From JAKZRT01 sp965247915 (GTDB lineage: Bacteria; Pseudomonadota; Alphaproteobacteria; Rhodobacterales; Rhodobacteraceae), in assembly GCA_965247915.1 (NCBI GenBank), contig OZ252048.1:3410001-3474000 (forward strand): DNA of 64,000 nucleotides, read 5' to 3'. A program made the position numbers and the translations under genes. The notes beneath the pieces are model-generated. The model was given only the letters and a program-made list of their open reading frames with translations, had not been told where the DNA came from and made no database searches. Below are positions 9,476 to 17,555 of the stretch, piece by piece. How positions within the stretch are numbered: the first letter of the stretch is position 1; each line of letters starts with the position of its first letter.

Positions 9476-10855
9476 ATGGAAACCACCATTGCTCCGAACG
9501 ATATGTCCGCGATCATCGAAGCCGACCGCGCCCATGTCTGGCACCACCTTTTGCAACACAAGCCGCTTGAGGCGAACGACCCGAGGATTATCGTAGAAGG
9601 CAAAGGGATCAAGGTCTGGGACGCCACCGGCAAGGAATACATCGATGCCCTGTCGGGCGGGGTCTGGACCGTCAACGTTGGTTACGGCCGGACGCGGATC
9701 GCCGACGCGGTGCGCGCGCAACTGGTCAAGATGAATTTTTTCAGCCAGTCCGCCGGGTCGATTCCAAGCTCGCAATTCGCCGAGCGGCTGCTGTCAAAGA
9801 TGCCCCGGCTGAGCCGGGTTCATTATGCTAACTCGGGGTCCGAGGCGAACGAAAAGGTGTTCAAGATGGTCCGCCAGATCGGCCATCAGCATTACGGCGG
9901 CAGGAAAACCAAAATCCTCTACCGCGACCGCGATTACCACGGCACCACGATCGCCACGCTTGCGGCTGGCGGTCAGCAAGAGCGTAACGCCGACTATGGC
10001 CCGTTCGCGCCCGGGTTCATCGAAGTGCCGCATTGCCTGGAATACCGCGCCCAGTGGGATGTGGAAAACTACGGCCAGCGCGCCGCGGATGCGATCGAAG
10101 AGGTGATCCTGCGCGAAGGCCCGGACGAGATCGGCCTTTTGTGCCTGGAACCCGTGACCGCAGGTGGCGGTGTGATCACGCCCCCCGAGGGCTATTGGGA
10201 CCGGGTGCAGGAGATCTGCGCCAAATATGAGATTCTTTTGCACATCGACGAGGTCGTCTGCGGCCTCGGCCGGACGGGCGCCTGGTTTGGCTACCAACAT
10301 TACGGCGTCCAGCCGGATTTTGTGACCATGGCCAAGGGCGTGGCCAGCGGATACGCAGCAATCTCGTGCTGCGTGACCACCGAAAAGGTCTTTGAGATGT
10401 TCAAATCGAACGCCGATGACCCGATGAATTATTTCCGCGACATCTCGACTTTCGGCGGCTGCACGGCGGGGCCCACGGCGGCGTTGGAGAACATGGCGAT
10501 CATCGAAGAGGAAGGCCTGTTGGCCAACACCACCGCCATGGGCGAGCGCATGGTCGCCAACTTGCAAGCACTGATGGAAAAGCACCGCGTGATCGGTGAC
10601 GTTCGCGGCAAGGGCCTGTTTTGCGGGGCCGAGCTGGTGGCCGACCGCACCACCAAGGAACCGGTCGACGAAAAAGCGGTGCAGGCCGTGGTCGCCGATT
10701 GCAGCGCGCAGGGTGTCATTATCGGGGCCACCAACCGGTCGGTGCCGGGGTTGAACAACACGCTGTGCTTCAGCCCGGCCCTGATCGCCACCACCGACGA
10801 TATCGACGCCATCACCACCGCGGTCGACAAGGCCTTGACCAAGGTTTTCAGCTGA
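9476..10855 (+). CDS. tpa: Taurine:pyruvate aminotransferase
   Basis: A class III PLP aminotransferase that moves the taurine amino group to pyruvate, giving alanine and sulfoacetaldehyde, the substrate of Xsc. The 459-residue protein opens with the Tpa-like stretch TVNVGYGRTRIADAV near residue 62. It has the cofactor region IDEVVCGLGRTG (about 255) and the PLP lysine in TMAKGVASGY (about 285). The conserved ISTFGGCTAGP follows. The length agrees with characterised Tpa enzymes. Taurine uptake genes (tauABC) are not in the window, so the transporter must be elsewhere or be the MFS carrier nearby. Control by TauR is inferred from the upstream motif and gene order. Confidence 0.9.
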   Translation: METTIAPNDMSAIIEADRAHVWHHLLQHKPLEANDPRIIVEGKGIKVWDATGKEYIDALSGGVWTVNVGYGRTRIADAVRAQLVKMNFFSQSAGSIPSSQFAERLLSKMPRLSRVHYANSGSEANEKVFKMVRQIGHQHYGGRKTKILYRDRDYHGTTIATLAAGGQQERNADYGPFAPGFIEVPHCLEYRAQWDVENYGQRAADAIEEVILREGPDEIGLLCLEPVTAGGGVITPPEGYWDRVQEICAKYEILLHIDEVVCGLGRTGAWFGYQHYGVQPDFVTMAKGVASGYAAISCCVTTEKVFEMFKSNADDPMNYFRDISTFGGCTAGPTAALENMAIIEEEGLLANTTAMGERMVANLQALMEKHRVIGDVRGKGLFCGAELVADRTTKEPVDEKAVQAVVADCSAQGVIIGATNRSVPGLNNTLCFSPALIATTDDIDAITTAVDKALTKVFS

Positions 10856-10882
10856 CCCGAGCGCCTGGTAGATTGCGAGCCT

Positions 10883-10909
10883 GCGGCGCATGACATCCCA
10901 TTGCGCCGC
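10883..10909 (+). terminator. Hairpin after tpa
   Basis: An 8-bp perfect stem, GCGGCGCA paired with TGCGCCGC, surrounds an 11-nt loop 27 bp after the tpa stop. No T-run follows, so it may be a pause or mRNA-stabilising structure rather than a classical intrinsic terminator. Confidence 0.4.
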
Positions 10910-10974
10910 GTTCCGCGCCGCCCCGGGGCGCGGGGCACGCCCGGCCTTTTCATTTCGGCGCTGTCGTGACACCG

Positions 10975-10985
10975 TAGGTCCAGAT
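10975..10985 (-). promoter_or_regulatory. Putative TauR operator upstream of tauR
   Basis: TAGGTCCAGAT, the reverse complement of ATCTGGACCTA, lies 20 bp before the tauR start. It fits the remembered TauR half-site CTGGACYTAA except at the final bases, and its position over the start region would suit autoregulation. It is a single copy, so the evidence is moderate. Confidence 0.45.
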
Positions 10986-11005
10986 CGTCGCGATTTTGGT
11001 GCCAG

Positions 11006-12469
11006 ATGGCCGTCTCGGAAGAAACCTTTTTTCTCGACCCGACCTTCCAGGGGACGCTTCAGCAGCAGGTCCAGTCGATCGTGGCCGAAGGCATTCTGTC
11101 AGGGCGCATTCGCCGCGGCGAAAAACTGCCGTCTTCCAGGCGCCTGGCCAAGCATCTCGGCGTCAGCCGGATCACCGTCACGCTGGCCTATAACGAACTT
11201 CTGGCCGATGATTATCTGACTTCGCGCGGACGGTCGGGCTATTTCGTGTCCGAAAATGCGCCCCAGCCACCGCAATTCGACCCCAGCCCCAGGCCCAACG
11301 ACGCGGTTGACTGGTCCCGCGCGATCGGCCAGCGATTCGAAGGCCTGCCGTCGCTCAACAAACCGCTTGACTGGCGCAAGTTCCGCTATCCGTTTATCTA
11401 CGGACAGGCCGACGAAGACCTGTTTGACCGGCAAAACTGGCGGCTGTGCGCCCTGCAGGCGCTGGGCCAGCGCGACTTTGACGCCCTGACCGGCGATCAG
11501 TTCGATACCGATGACGCCAAGCTGGTCGAGTTCATCGCGCGCCACACCCTGCCGCGGCGCGGCATCCTGGCGCGCGCCGATGAAATACTGGTCACCATGG
11601 GGGCACAGAACGCGCTGTGGCTGGCGGCGCAGGTTTTGTTAACGCAACGGCGCACGGCGGCCATCGAAGACCCGTGCTATCCCAACTTGCGCGCTATCCT
11701 CAGCCAGTCGCGGTGTCACCTGACGCAGGTCTCGGTCGATCGGGACGGGCTGCCGCCCGAAGCGCTGTCGCGCAACGTGGATGTGGTTTTCACCACGCCC
11801 TCGCACCAGTGCCCGACCACCGCGACGATGCCGCTTGACCGGCGGCAAGCACTTTTGCGCCGCGCGTCCGAGGACGACATGCTGATCGTCGAGGATGATT
11901 ACGAGGTCGAGATGTCGTTCCTGCAGCCGGCCCTGCCGGCGCTGAAATCGCTCGACCGCGAAGGCCGCGTGATTTATGTGGGTTCGTTTTCCAAGTCGCT
12001 GTTTCCGGGTCTCAGGCTGGGCTATCTGGTGGGATCGGCGCCGTTCATTCGCGAGGCGCGGGCGCTCAGATCGACCATCCTGCGCCACCCGCCCGGGCAT
12101 ATCCAGCGCACCGCCGCCTATTTCCTGTCGCTCGGCCACTATGACGCGCTGGTGCGGCGCATGGGCCAGGCCTTTGAAGAGCGCCGCCGCGCCATGGACC
12201 GGGCGATCCGGCGGCACGGGCTTAGCGTGGCGGGTGTCGGGGCCTTTGGCGGATCGTCGATGTGGATGGAGGCACCTGCGGCGATTGACACCGGCGCGCT
12301 GGACCGTGCGCTTCGCGAAAAAGGCGTGCTGATCGAACCCGGCGCGCCGTTTTTTTCTGTGAAGCCAACGCCCAAGCGGTTTTTCCGGCTGGCCTATTCC
12401 TCGATCCCCGCGGCGCGCATCGACAAGGGCATCGCCCTGATCGCCGAGACCATGCGCGAAATGACCTGA
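11006..12469 (+). CDS. tauR: MocR-type transcriptional regulator of taurine genes
   Basis: A 487-residue GntR/MocR regulator. An N-terminal winged helix (about residues 10-78, with LPSSRRLAKHLGVSRITVTLAYNEL split over its two helices) is followed by an aminotransferase-fold domain. That domain holds a PLP-type lysine in GSFSKSLFPGLRLGY near residue 330. TauR proteins need taurine and PLP to activate tpa and xsc. The position between tpa and xsc, and matching motifs before tpa, tauR and xsc, support this over other MocR regulators such as GabR. The next gene, an MFS carrier, is on the opposite strand and converges from 24 bp away. Confidence 0.82.
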   Translation: MAVSEETFFLDPTFQGTLQQQVQSIVAEGILSGRIRRGEKLPSSRRLAKHLGVSRITVTLAYNELLADDYLTSRGRSGYFVSENAPQPPQFDPSPRPNDAVDWSRAIGQRFEGLPSLNKPLDWRKFRYPFIYGQADEDLFDRQNWRLCALQALGQRDFDALTGDQFDTDDAKLVEFIARHTLPRRGILARADEILVTMGAQNALWLAAQVLLTQRRTAAIEDPCYPNLRAILSQSRCHLTQVSVDRDGLPPEALSRNVDVVFTTPSHQCPTTATMPLDRRQALLRRASEDDMLIVEDDYEVEMSFLQPALPALKSLDREGRVIYVGSFSKSLFPGLRLGYLVGSAPFIREARALRSTILRHPPGHIQRTAAYFLSLGHYDALVRRMGQAFEERRRAMDRAIRRHGLSVAGVGAFGGSSMWMEAPAAIDTGALDRALREKGVLIEPGAPFFSVKPTPKRFFRLAYSSIPAARIDKGIALIAETMREMT

Positions 12470-12492
12470 AGCCGGGCGCGCCAGCCGCAGGA

Positions 12493-13686
12493 TTACGCGG
12501 CCTTGGCGTCGCGCATCCCGACGGTGAAGGCGGCCAGCGCCAGAACCGCAAGCCCGCAGAGGGCAATCGTCGTGACCATGGGCAGGGTTGTGCCGTCGAA
12601 GAGCGGCCCGGCCAGCACAATCGCCACCCCGCCGGTCACCATCTGCAGCGTGCCGCCCAGCGACGAGGCTAGCCCGGCGATGCGGCCCTGATCGTCCAGC
12701 GCCATGACCATCACCGACGGGACCACCAGCCCCAGCCCGGCGTTGGCGACAAAGAGAAACCCGACCACCACCGGCAGCGTTGCAAAGCCCGCCATGGTCA
12801 CCAGCCAAAGCGCGACCACCGCCGTGGCGAACCCGGCGCACCCCAGCCGCACCACGCGGCCCATGCACAGCCGCGCGCCCAACGGCCCGGCGGCCTGCGA
12901 AGCCGAGAAAAAGCCGACCGCGTTGATGGCGAATGCCAGGGCAAAGCCGGTGGTGCTCAGCCCAAATTCCTGCGTATAGACAAAGGGTGCGGCGGCCAGG
13001 AAGACAAAGAAACTGGCCATGCCCAGCCCGCCGACAAAGGTCAGCCCCATGAACTCGCGATGCCTGAGAAGCGCGCCGATATCGCGCAGCATTCGGCGCG
13101 GGGCGACGCGCACCCGGCGCTCAACCGGGTGGGTCTCGGGCAGCATGGTCGCAGTCAGAAGGATACTGGCCAGCGCCGCCAGGGCGAGAACGCCGAAGAT
13201 AGCACGCCAGCCCGCGACCGCGATCACCGCGCTGCCGGTCAGGGGTGCTATCATCGGCGAGACCGAGATCACCATCATAATCATCGCCATCAGCCGCGCG
13301 CCTTGCGGTCCGGTGTGCACATCGCGGATGATGGCGCGCGGCACCACCATCGCCACCGCACCGCCCGCGCCTTGCAGCGCCCGCCAGGCGATCAGCGTTT
13401 CCACGCTCGGCGCTGTTGCGGCCCCAAGCGAGGCGACCACGAAAAGCCCCATGCCGAAAAAAATCGGCCGCCGCCTCCCGACCTGATCGGCCCTGGGTCC
13501 ATAGATCATCTGCGCCAGCCCGAAGGTGATAAAATAGGCGGTCAGCGTACTTTGCGCGACCGCCTGGGTCGCGCCAAGATCGCGCGTCATTTCGGGCAAG
13601 GCGGGCAGAAACATGTCAATCGCGAAAGGCCCCGCCAGCGACAAAAGCCCAAGCACCAGCGCCAGCCGGATCATGCTGCGGTCCAT
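12493..13686 (-). CDS. MFS transporter, Bcr/CflA family
   Basis: A 397-residue carrier with about twelve hydrophobic segments. The N-terminal helix continues into IDMFLPALPEM, the Bcr/CflA drug:proton antiporter signature. It also has the loop motif YGPRADQVGRRRP near residue 62 and RALQGAGGAVAMVVPRAIIRD near residue 103. These proteins export drugs, amino acids or sulfur compounds. It is divergent from xsc and shares its 217-bp control region, so a role in moving a sulfonate or product is possible but unproven. Confidence 0.85.
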   Translation of the reverse strand: MDRSMIRLALVLGLLSLAGPFAIDMFLPALPEMTRDLGATQAVAQSTLTAYFITFGLAQMIYGPRADQVGRRRPIFFGMGLFVVASLGAATAPSVETLIAWRALQGAGGAVAMVVPRAIIRDVHTGPQGARLMAMIMMVISVSPMIAPLTGSAVIAVAGWRAIFGVLALAALASILLTATMLPETHPVERRVRVAPRRMLRDIGALLRHREFMGLTFVGGLGMASFFVFLAAAPFVYTQEFGLSTTGFALAFAINAVGFFSASQAAGPLGARLCMGRVVRLGCAGFATAVVALWLVTMAGFATLPVVVGFLFVANAGLGLVVPSVMVMALDDQGRIAGLASSLGGTLQMVTGGVAIVLAGPLFDGTTLPMVTTIALCGLAVLALAAFTVGMRDAKAA

Positions 13687-13753
13687 CTGATCGTCCCTTC
13701 GAAATAAGGCCGCGCCACCCTAGCAAGGCGCCGGGCCGGCGCAACTGCAATTG

Positions 13754-13785
13754 CTGGACATAGGCGCACAACCGATCTGGCCCTA
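13754..13785 (+). promoter_or_regulatory. Putative TauR operator upstream of xsc
   Basis: CTGGACATAG at 13754-13763 and ATCTGGCCCTA at 13775-13785 form a degenerate direct repeat with CTGG starts 23 bp apart, in the xsc/MFS divergent gap. The second copy is identical to the 11-mer before tpa. The distance to the xsc ATG is about 120 bp. Spacing differs from the tpa site, so the exact operator architecture is uncertain. Confidence 0.5.
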
Positions 13786-13903
13786 ACGCACATTCGGTGC
13801 CATTGTTAGGTAACGCGCGGCAGCCCCATTTCGGGGCGCGCCCGGAATGCATACGCCTGCCAGCCGCCGCGCGCGGACAGAGCACCATAAAGGACCCCGA
13901 CCG

Positions 13904-15667
13904 ATGAAAATGACCACCGAAGAAGCCTTTGTCAAAACCTTGCAAATGCACGGCATCAAACATGCATTTGGCATTATCGGGTCGGCGATGATGCCGGTCT
14001 CGGACATTTTCGGCCAGGCGGGTATAACCTTCTGGGATTGTGCCCACGAAGGCTCGGGCGGGATGATGGCCGACGGCTATACCCGGGCCACCGGCAAGAT
14101 GTCGATGATGATCGCGCAAAACGGACCCGGCATCACCAATTTCGTGACCGCTGTCAAAACCGCCTACTGGAACCACACGCCGCTGTTGCTGGTCACCCCG
14201 CAGGCCGCCAACAAGACCATGGGTCAGGGCGGTTTCCAGGAAATGGAGCAGATGAATATCTTTGCCGATTGCGTGGCGTATCAGGAAGAGGTCCGCGACC
14301 CGACCCGCATGGCCGAGGTACTGAACCGGGTAATCTGCCAAGCCAAACGCGCCAGCGCTCCGGCCCAGATCAATGTGCCGCGCGATTATTTCACCCAAGT
14401 GATCGACATCGAGCTTCCCAGGATCGTCGAGTTTGAACGTCCCGCGGGCGGCGACGCGGCACTTGACCAGGCGGCAGCGCTGTTGTCGTCGGCGAAATTT
14501 CCGGTGATCCTGAACGGTGCGGGCGTGGTTATCGGCGGCGCGATCCCGGCCTCGATGGCGCTGGCCGAGCGGCTCGATGCGCCGGTCGCCTGCGGCTATC
14601 AGCACAACGACGCCTTCCCCGGGTCGCACCCGCTTTTCGCAGGCGCGCTTGGGTATAACGGCTCGAAAGCCGGGATGGAGCTGATCGCCCAAGCCGACGT
14701 GGTGCTGGCGCTCGGCACCCGGCTCAACCCGTTTTCGACCCTGCCGGGTTACAGCATCGATTACTGGCCAACGGGGGCCAAGATCATTCAGGTCGACATC
14801 AACGCGGACCGAATTGGCCTGACCAAGCCGGTTGCGGTTGGCATCGTCGGCGACGCCAAATTGGTGGCCGAGGGCATTCTGGCGCGGCTGGCCGATGATG
14901 CCGGCGACGCGGGTCGGGCCGACCGCAAAAACACCATCGCCCAGACCAAATCGGCCTGGGCCCAGGCGCTTTCGTCGATGGATCACGAAGACGATGATCC
15001 CGGCACCACCTGGAACCAGCGCGCCCGCGCGGCCAAACCCGAATGGATGAGCCCCCGCATGGCCTGGCGGGCGATCCAGGCGGCCCTGCCCAAAGAGGCG
15101 ATCATCAGCTCGGACATCGGCAACAACTGCGCCATCGGTAACGCCTATCCGTCGTTCGAGGCGGGCCGCAAATACCTTTCACCGGGTCTTTTCGGCCCCT
15201 GCGGCTATGGCCTGCCTGCGGTTGTTGGCGCCAAGATCGGCTGCCCCGATGTGCCTGTCGTCGGCTTTTCGGGCGACGGGGCGTTCGGAATTGCGGTGAC
15301 CGAACTGACCGCCATCGGGCGCGACGAATGGCCCGCGATCACCCAGATCGTTTTCCGCAACTACCAATGGGGCGCGGAAAAGCGCAACTCGACTCTGTGG
15401 TTCGACGACAATTTCGTCGGCACCGAGCTCGATGAACAGGTCAGCTATGCCGGCATCGCCGAGGCCTGCGGGCTCAAGGGCGTTGTGGCCCGCACCATGG
15501 ACGAACTGACGGCGGCTCTAGATCAAGCGATCAAGGACCAGAAGGCCGGCAAGACCACGCTGATCGAGGCGATGATCAACCAGGAACTGGGCGAGCCGTT
15601 CCGCCGCGACGCGATGAAAAACCCGGTCGCGATGGCGGGCATCGACGCCGCCGATATGATCGGCTGA
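13904..15667 (+). CDS. xsc: Sulfoacetaldehyde acetyltransferase
   Basis: A TPP enzyme that cleaves sulfoacetaldehyde with phosphate into acetyl phosphate and sulfite, the desulfonation step of taurine catabolism. The 587-residue protein has a pyrimidine-domain start (MKMTTEEAFVK, then GIIGSAMMPVSD) and a TPP/Mg motif GDGAFGIAV ending in NYQWGAEKR near residue 480. ATG 13904 was chosen because it matches the Xsc N-terminus and follows AAAGGA at 8-10 nt; a longer in-frame start exists at 13847. Pta follows 11 bp after the stop, using the acetyl phosphate product directly. Confidence 0.93.
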   Translation: MKMTTEEAFVKTLQMHGIKHAFGIIGSAMMPVSDIFGQAGITFWDCAHEGSGGMMADGYTRATGKMSMMIAQNGPGITNFVTAVKTAYWNHTPLLLVTPQAANKTMGQGGFQEMEQMNIFADCVAYQEEVRDPTRMAEVLNRVICQAKRASAPAQINVPRDYFTQVIDIELPRIVEFERPAGGDAALDQAAALLSSAKFPVILNGAGVVIGGAIPASMALAERLDAPVACGYQHNDAFPGSHPLFAGALGYNGSKAGMELIAQADVVLALGTRLNPFSTLPGYSIDYWPTGAKIIQVDINADRIGLTKPVAVGIVGDAKLVAEGILARLADDAGDAGRADRKNTIAQTKSAWAQALSSMDHEDDDPGTTWNQRARAAKPEWMSPRMAWRAIQAALPKEAIISSDIGNNCAIGNAYPSFEAGRKYLSPGLFGPCGYGLPAVVGAKIGCPDVPVVGFSGDGAFGIAVTELTAIGRDEWPAITQIVFRNYQWGAEKRNSTLWFDDNFVGTELDEQVSYAGIAEACGLKGVVARTMDELTAALDQAIKDQKAGKTTLIEAMINQELGEPFRRDAMKNPVAMAGIDAADMIG

Positions 15668-15678
15668 TCGGCGCGGCC

Positions 15679-16707
15679 TTGCATCCGCTTGAAACCATCC
15701 TGGCGCGGGCCGCGACCGGTATTAACGGGCGGCCCGCCACCATTGCGCTCAGCGAAGGGGCAGACCCGCGCGTGGTCCGGGCCGCCGCCACTGCGGCGCG
15801 TGACCAAATTGCCCGGATCATTCTCGTCGGCGCTCATGATGCCGTTGCCAAGGCGCTGGCCGCAGCGGACGGCGCGCCTGATGGGGCCATCACAATCCAC
15901 GATCCCAAGAATTCAACCCTCAGCGAAGACTTTGCAAAGTCTCTTCACGAACTTCGCAAACACAAGGGCATGACCCCCGAGATCGCGCAAAGGGCCATGC
16001 GCGACCCGCTGACCTATGCTGCCATGCTGGTGCGGACAGGCCATGCCGACGGCACGGTCGGCGGCGCGGTCCGCACCACTGCGGACGTCGTTCGCACCGC
16101 CCTTCAGGTGATCGGCAAAGCTCCGGGCACGGCCATGGTGTCTTCGTTTTTCCTGATGGTGCTGGATGGGTCCGACACCGGACCTGCCCGCACGCTGATC
16201 TTCTCGGACTGCGCTCTGGTGGTTGACCCGGATGCCAAAGCAATGGCCAACATCGCGTTGGCCTCGGCGCAGTCTTTTGAAGCGCTGGTCGGCGATACTC
16301 CACTCGTCGCCATGCTGAGTTTTTCGACCAAGGGTTCGGCGCGGCATGCGCGGGTGACCAAGGTGCGCAAGGCGGTCCAGATCGCCCGCGCGGCGCATCC
16401 GAATTTATCACTGGACGGCGAATTGCAATTCGACGCCGCCTTTGACGCGCGCGTCGCGACCGCCAAGGCCCCGGGCTCGCAAGTCGCGGGCCAGGCCAAT
16501 GTGTTCATCTTCCCCAACCTCGATGCGGGCAACATCGGTTACAAGATCGCCCAGCGCATCGGTGGCGCCACCGCCATCGGCCCGGTGCTGCAGGGGCTTG
16601 CCCGCCCCGCCAACGATCTGTCGCGCGGCTGTACCGAAAGCGATGTGCTCCACATGATCGGCGTCACGGCGGTCCAAGCCCAGGTTGCGGCAGGGCCGCC
16701 GGCGTGA
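15679..16707 (+). CDS. pta: Phosphate acetyltransferase
   Basis: This protein converts acetyl phosphate from Xsc into acetyl-CoA. The 342-residue product is the short PTA_PTB-only form found in xsc clusters, not the long E. coli type. It has the conserved C-terminal region QVAGQANVFIFPNLDAGNIGYK (about residues 271-292), which ends with the substrate-pocket motif. The only suitable start is TTG at 15679. It sits between xsc and a TauE-like gene and ends in PPA followed by TGA, which overlaps a GTG that could start the next gene. Confidence 0.92.
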   Translation: MHPLETILARAATGINGRPATIALSEGADPRVVRAAATAARDQIARIILVGAHDAVAKALAAADGAPDGAITIHDPKNSTLSEDFAKSLHELRKHKGMTPEIAQRAMRDPLTYAAMLVRTGHADGTVGGAVRTTADVVRTALQVIGKAPGTAMVSSFFLMVLDGSDTGPARTLIFSDCALVVDPDAKAMANIALASAQSFEALVGDTPLVAMLSFSTKGSARHARVTKVRKAVQIARAAHPNLSLDGELQFDAAFDARVATAKAPGSQVAGQANVFIFPNLDAGNIGYKIAQRIGGATAIGPVLQGLARPANDLSRGCTESDVLHMIGVTAVQAQVAAGPPA

Positions 16708-17452
16708 GCGCGGCGCTGGGCCTTCCAGTCAGGCGCTTGCCGCGATCGCGGCCATTTGTTTTGGTGCCGGTATCGTGCGCGGGTTTGCCGGCTTTGCCCT
16801 CTCGGCCCTGGTGATGGCAACCGCCGTCGCCTTCCTGCCGCCGGTGGAACTGATCCCGGTGCTGTGGTGGCTGGAACTTGCCGCCAGCCTGATGATGCTG
16901 CGCGGCGGCTTTCGCGACGCCGACCGGCGCACCGCATTCACGCTGTCAGTGGGGTCGTACGTCGGCTGGCCACTGGGCCTTTGGTTGACCACCACGCTGC
17001 CGGTCGCCTCGTCGAAAACCGTGGCCCTGGGGCTGGTCGTCGGCCTGTCGCTGTCGCAGCTTGCGCGCCTGCGCCTCAGGATTCTGGCCTCGCCCCCTGG
17101 CACTTTCCTTGCCGGCTTTCTGGCCGGGGTGGTCAGCGGGCTCGCCCATATCGGCGGCATGGTGGTGGCGCTTTATGTTCTTGCCCGTCGCGATGCGGCC
17201 CGGTCGATGCGCGGCACCCTGGTGCTGTTCCTGTTTCTGGGCAGCTTCGGGTCGTTTTTCTACCTTCTCGCCTTCGGCGTCATGGACAAATCCGCAGCCC
17301 TGCGCGCGTTTGCCCTGATCGTGCCCACCGTGGCCGGTGTCTGGCTGGGCCAGCGCCTGTTCACGCCAAGGTGGGAACTCTGGTACCGCCCCTTCTGCCT
17401 CTGGCTTTTGATCGGCCTCGCCGCGTTTTCGCTGATCCGGCACCTGACATGA
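16685..17452 (+). CDS. TauE/SafE-type sulfite or anion exporter, N-terminus doubtful
   Basis: A membrane protein with seven to eight hydrophobic segments and the TauE/SafE signature GAGIVRGFAGFALSAL at its first helix. A second copy of the motif appears as VSGLAHIGGMVVALY mid-protein. In taurine clusters, TauE-like proteins are thought to export sulfite. The open frame begins with TTG at 16685, inside pta. A better start would be the GTG at 16704, overlapping the pta stop, but that frame runs out of phase at CTTCC (16722). Adding one T there would give the natural-looking start MSAALGLSSQAL. The gene may therefore carry a one-base loss, or the TTG is used. Confidence 0.75.
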   Translation: MRQGRRRERGAGPSSQALAAIAAICFGAGIVRGFAGFALSALVMATAVAFLPPVELIPVLWWLELAASLMMLRGGFRDADRRTAFTLSVGSYVGWPLGLWLTTTLPVASSKTVALGLVVGLSLSQLARLRLRILASPPGTFLAGFLAGVVSGLAHIGGMVVALYVLARRDAARSMRGTLVLFLFLGSFGSFFYLLAFGVMDKSAALRAFALIVPTVAGVWLGQRLFTPRWELWYRPFCLWLLIGLAAFSLIRHLT

Positions 17453-17555
17453 GGAACATTGGCCGCGATACGCCCGCCTGCCGGAAAAAACGTCTCGTAA
17501 TCTCGGGGAAATCAGCCCAGATTGCCCCGAAGACCGGAAAAAGGCGCGCGCGACC

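Noticed and set aside
13616..14986. Long minus-strand open frame opposite xsc (456 codons)
   Set aside because: Antisense to a confident gene and overlapping a second real gene; no recognisable domain.
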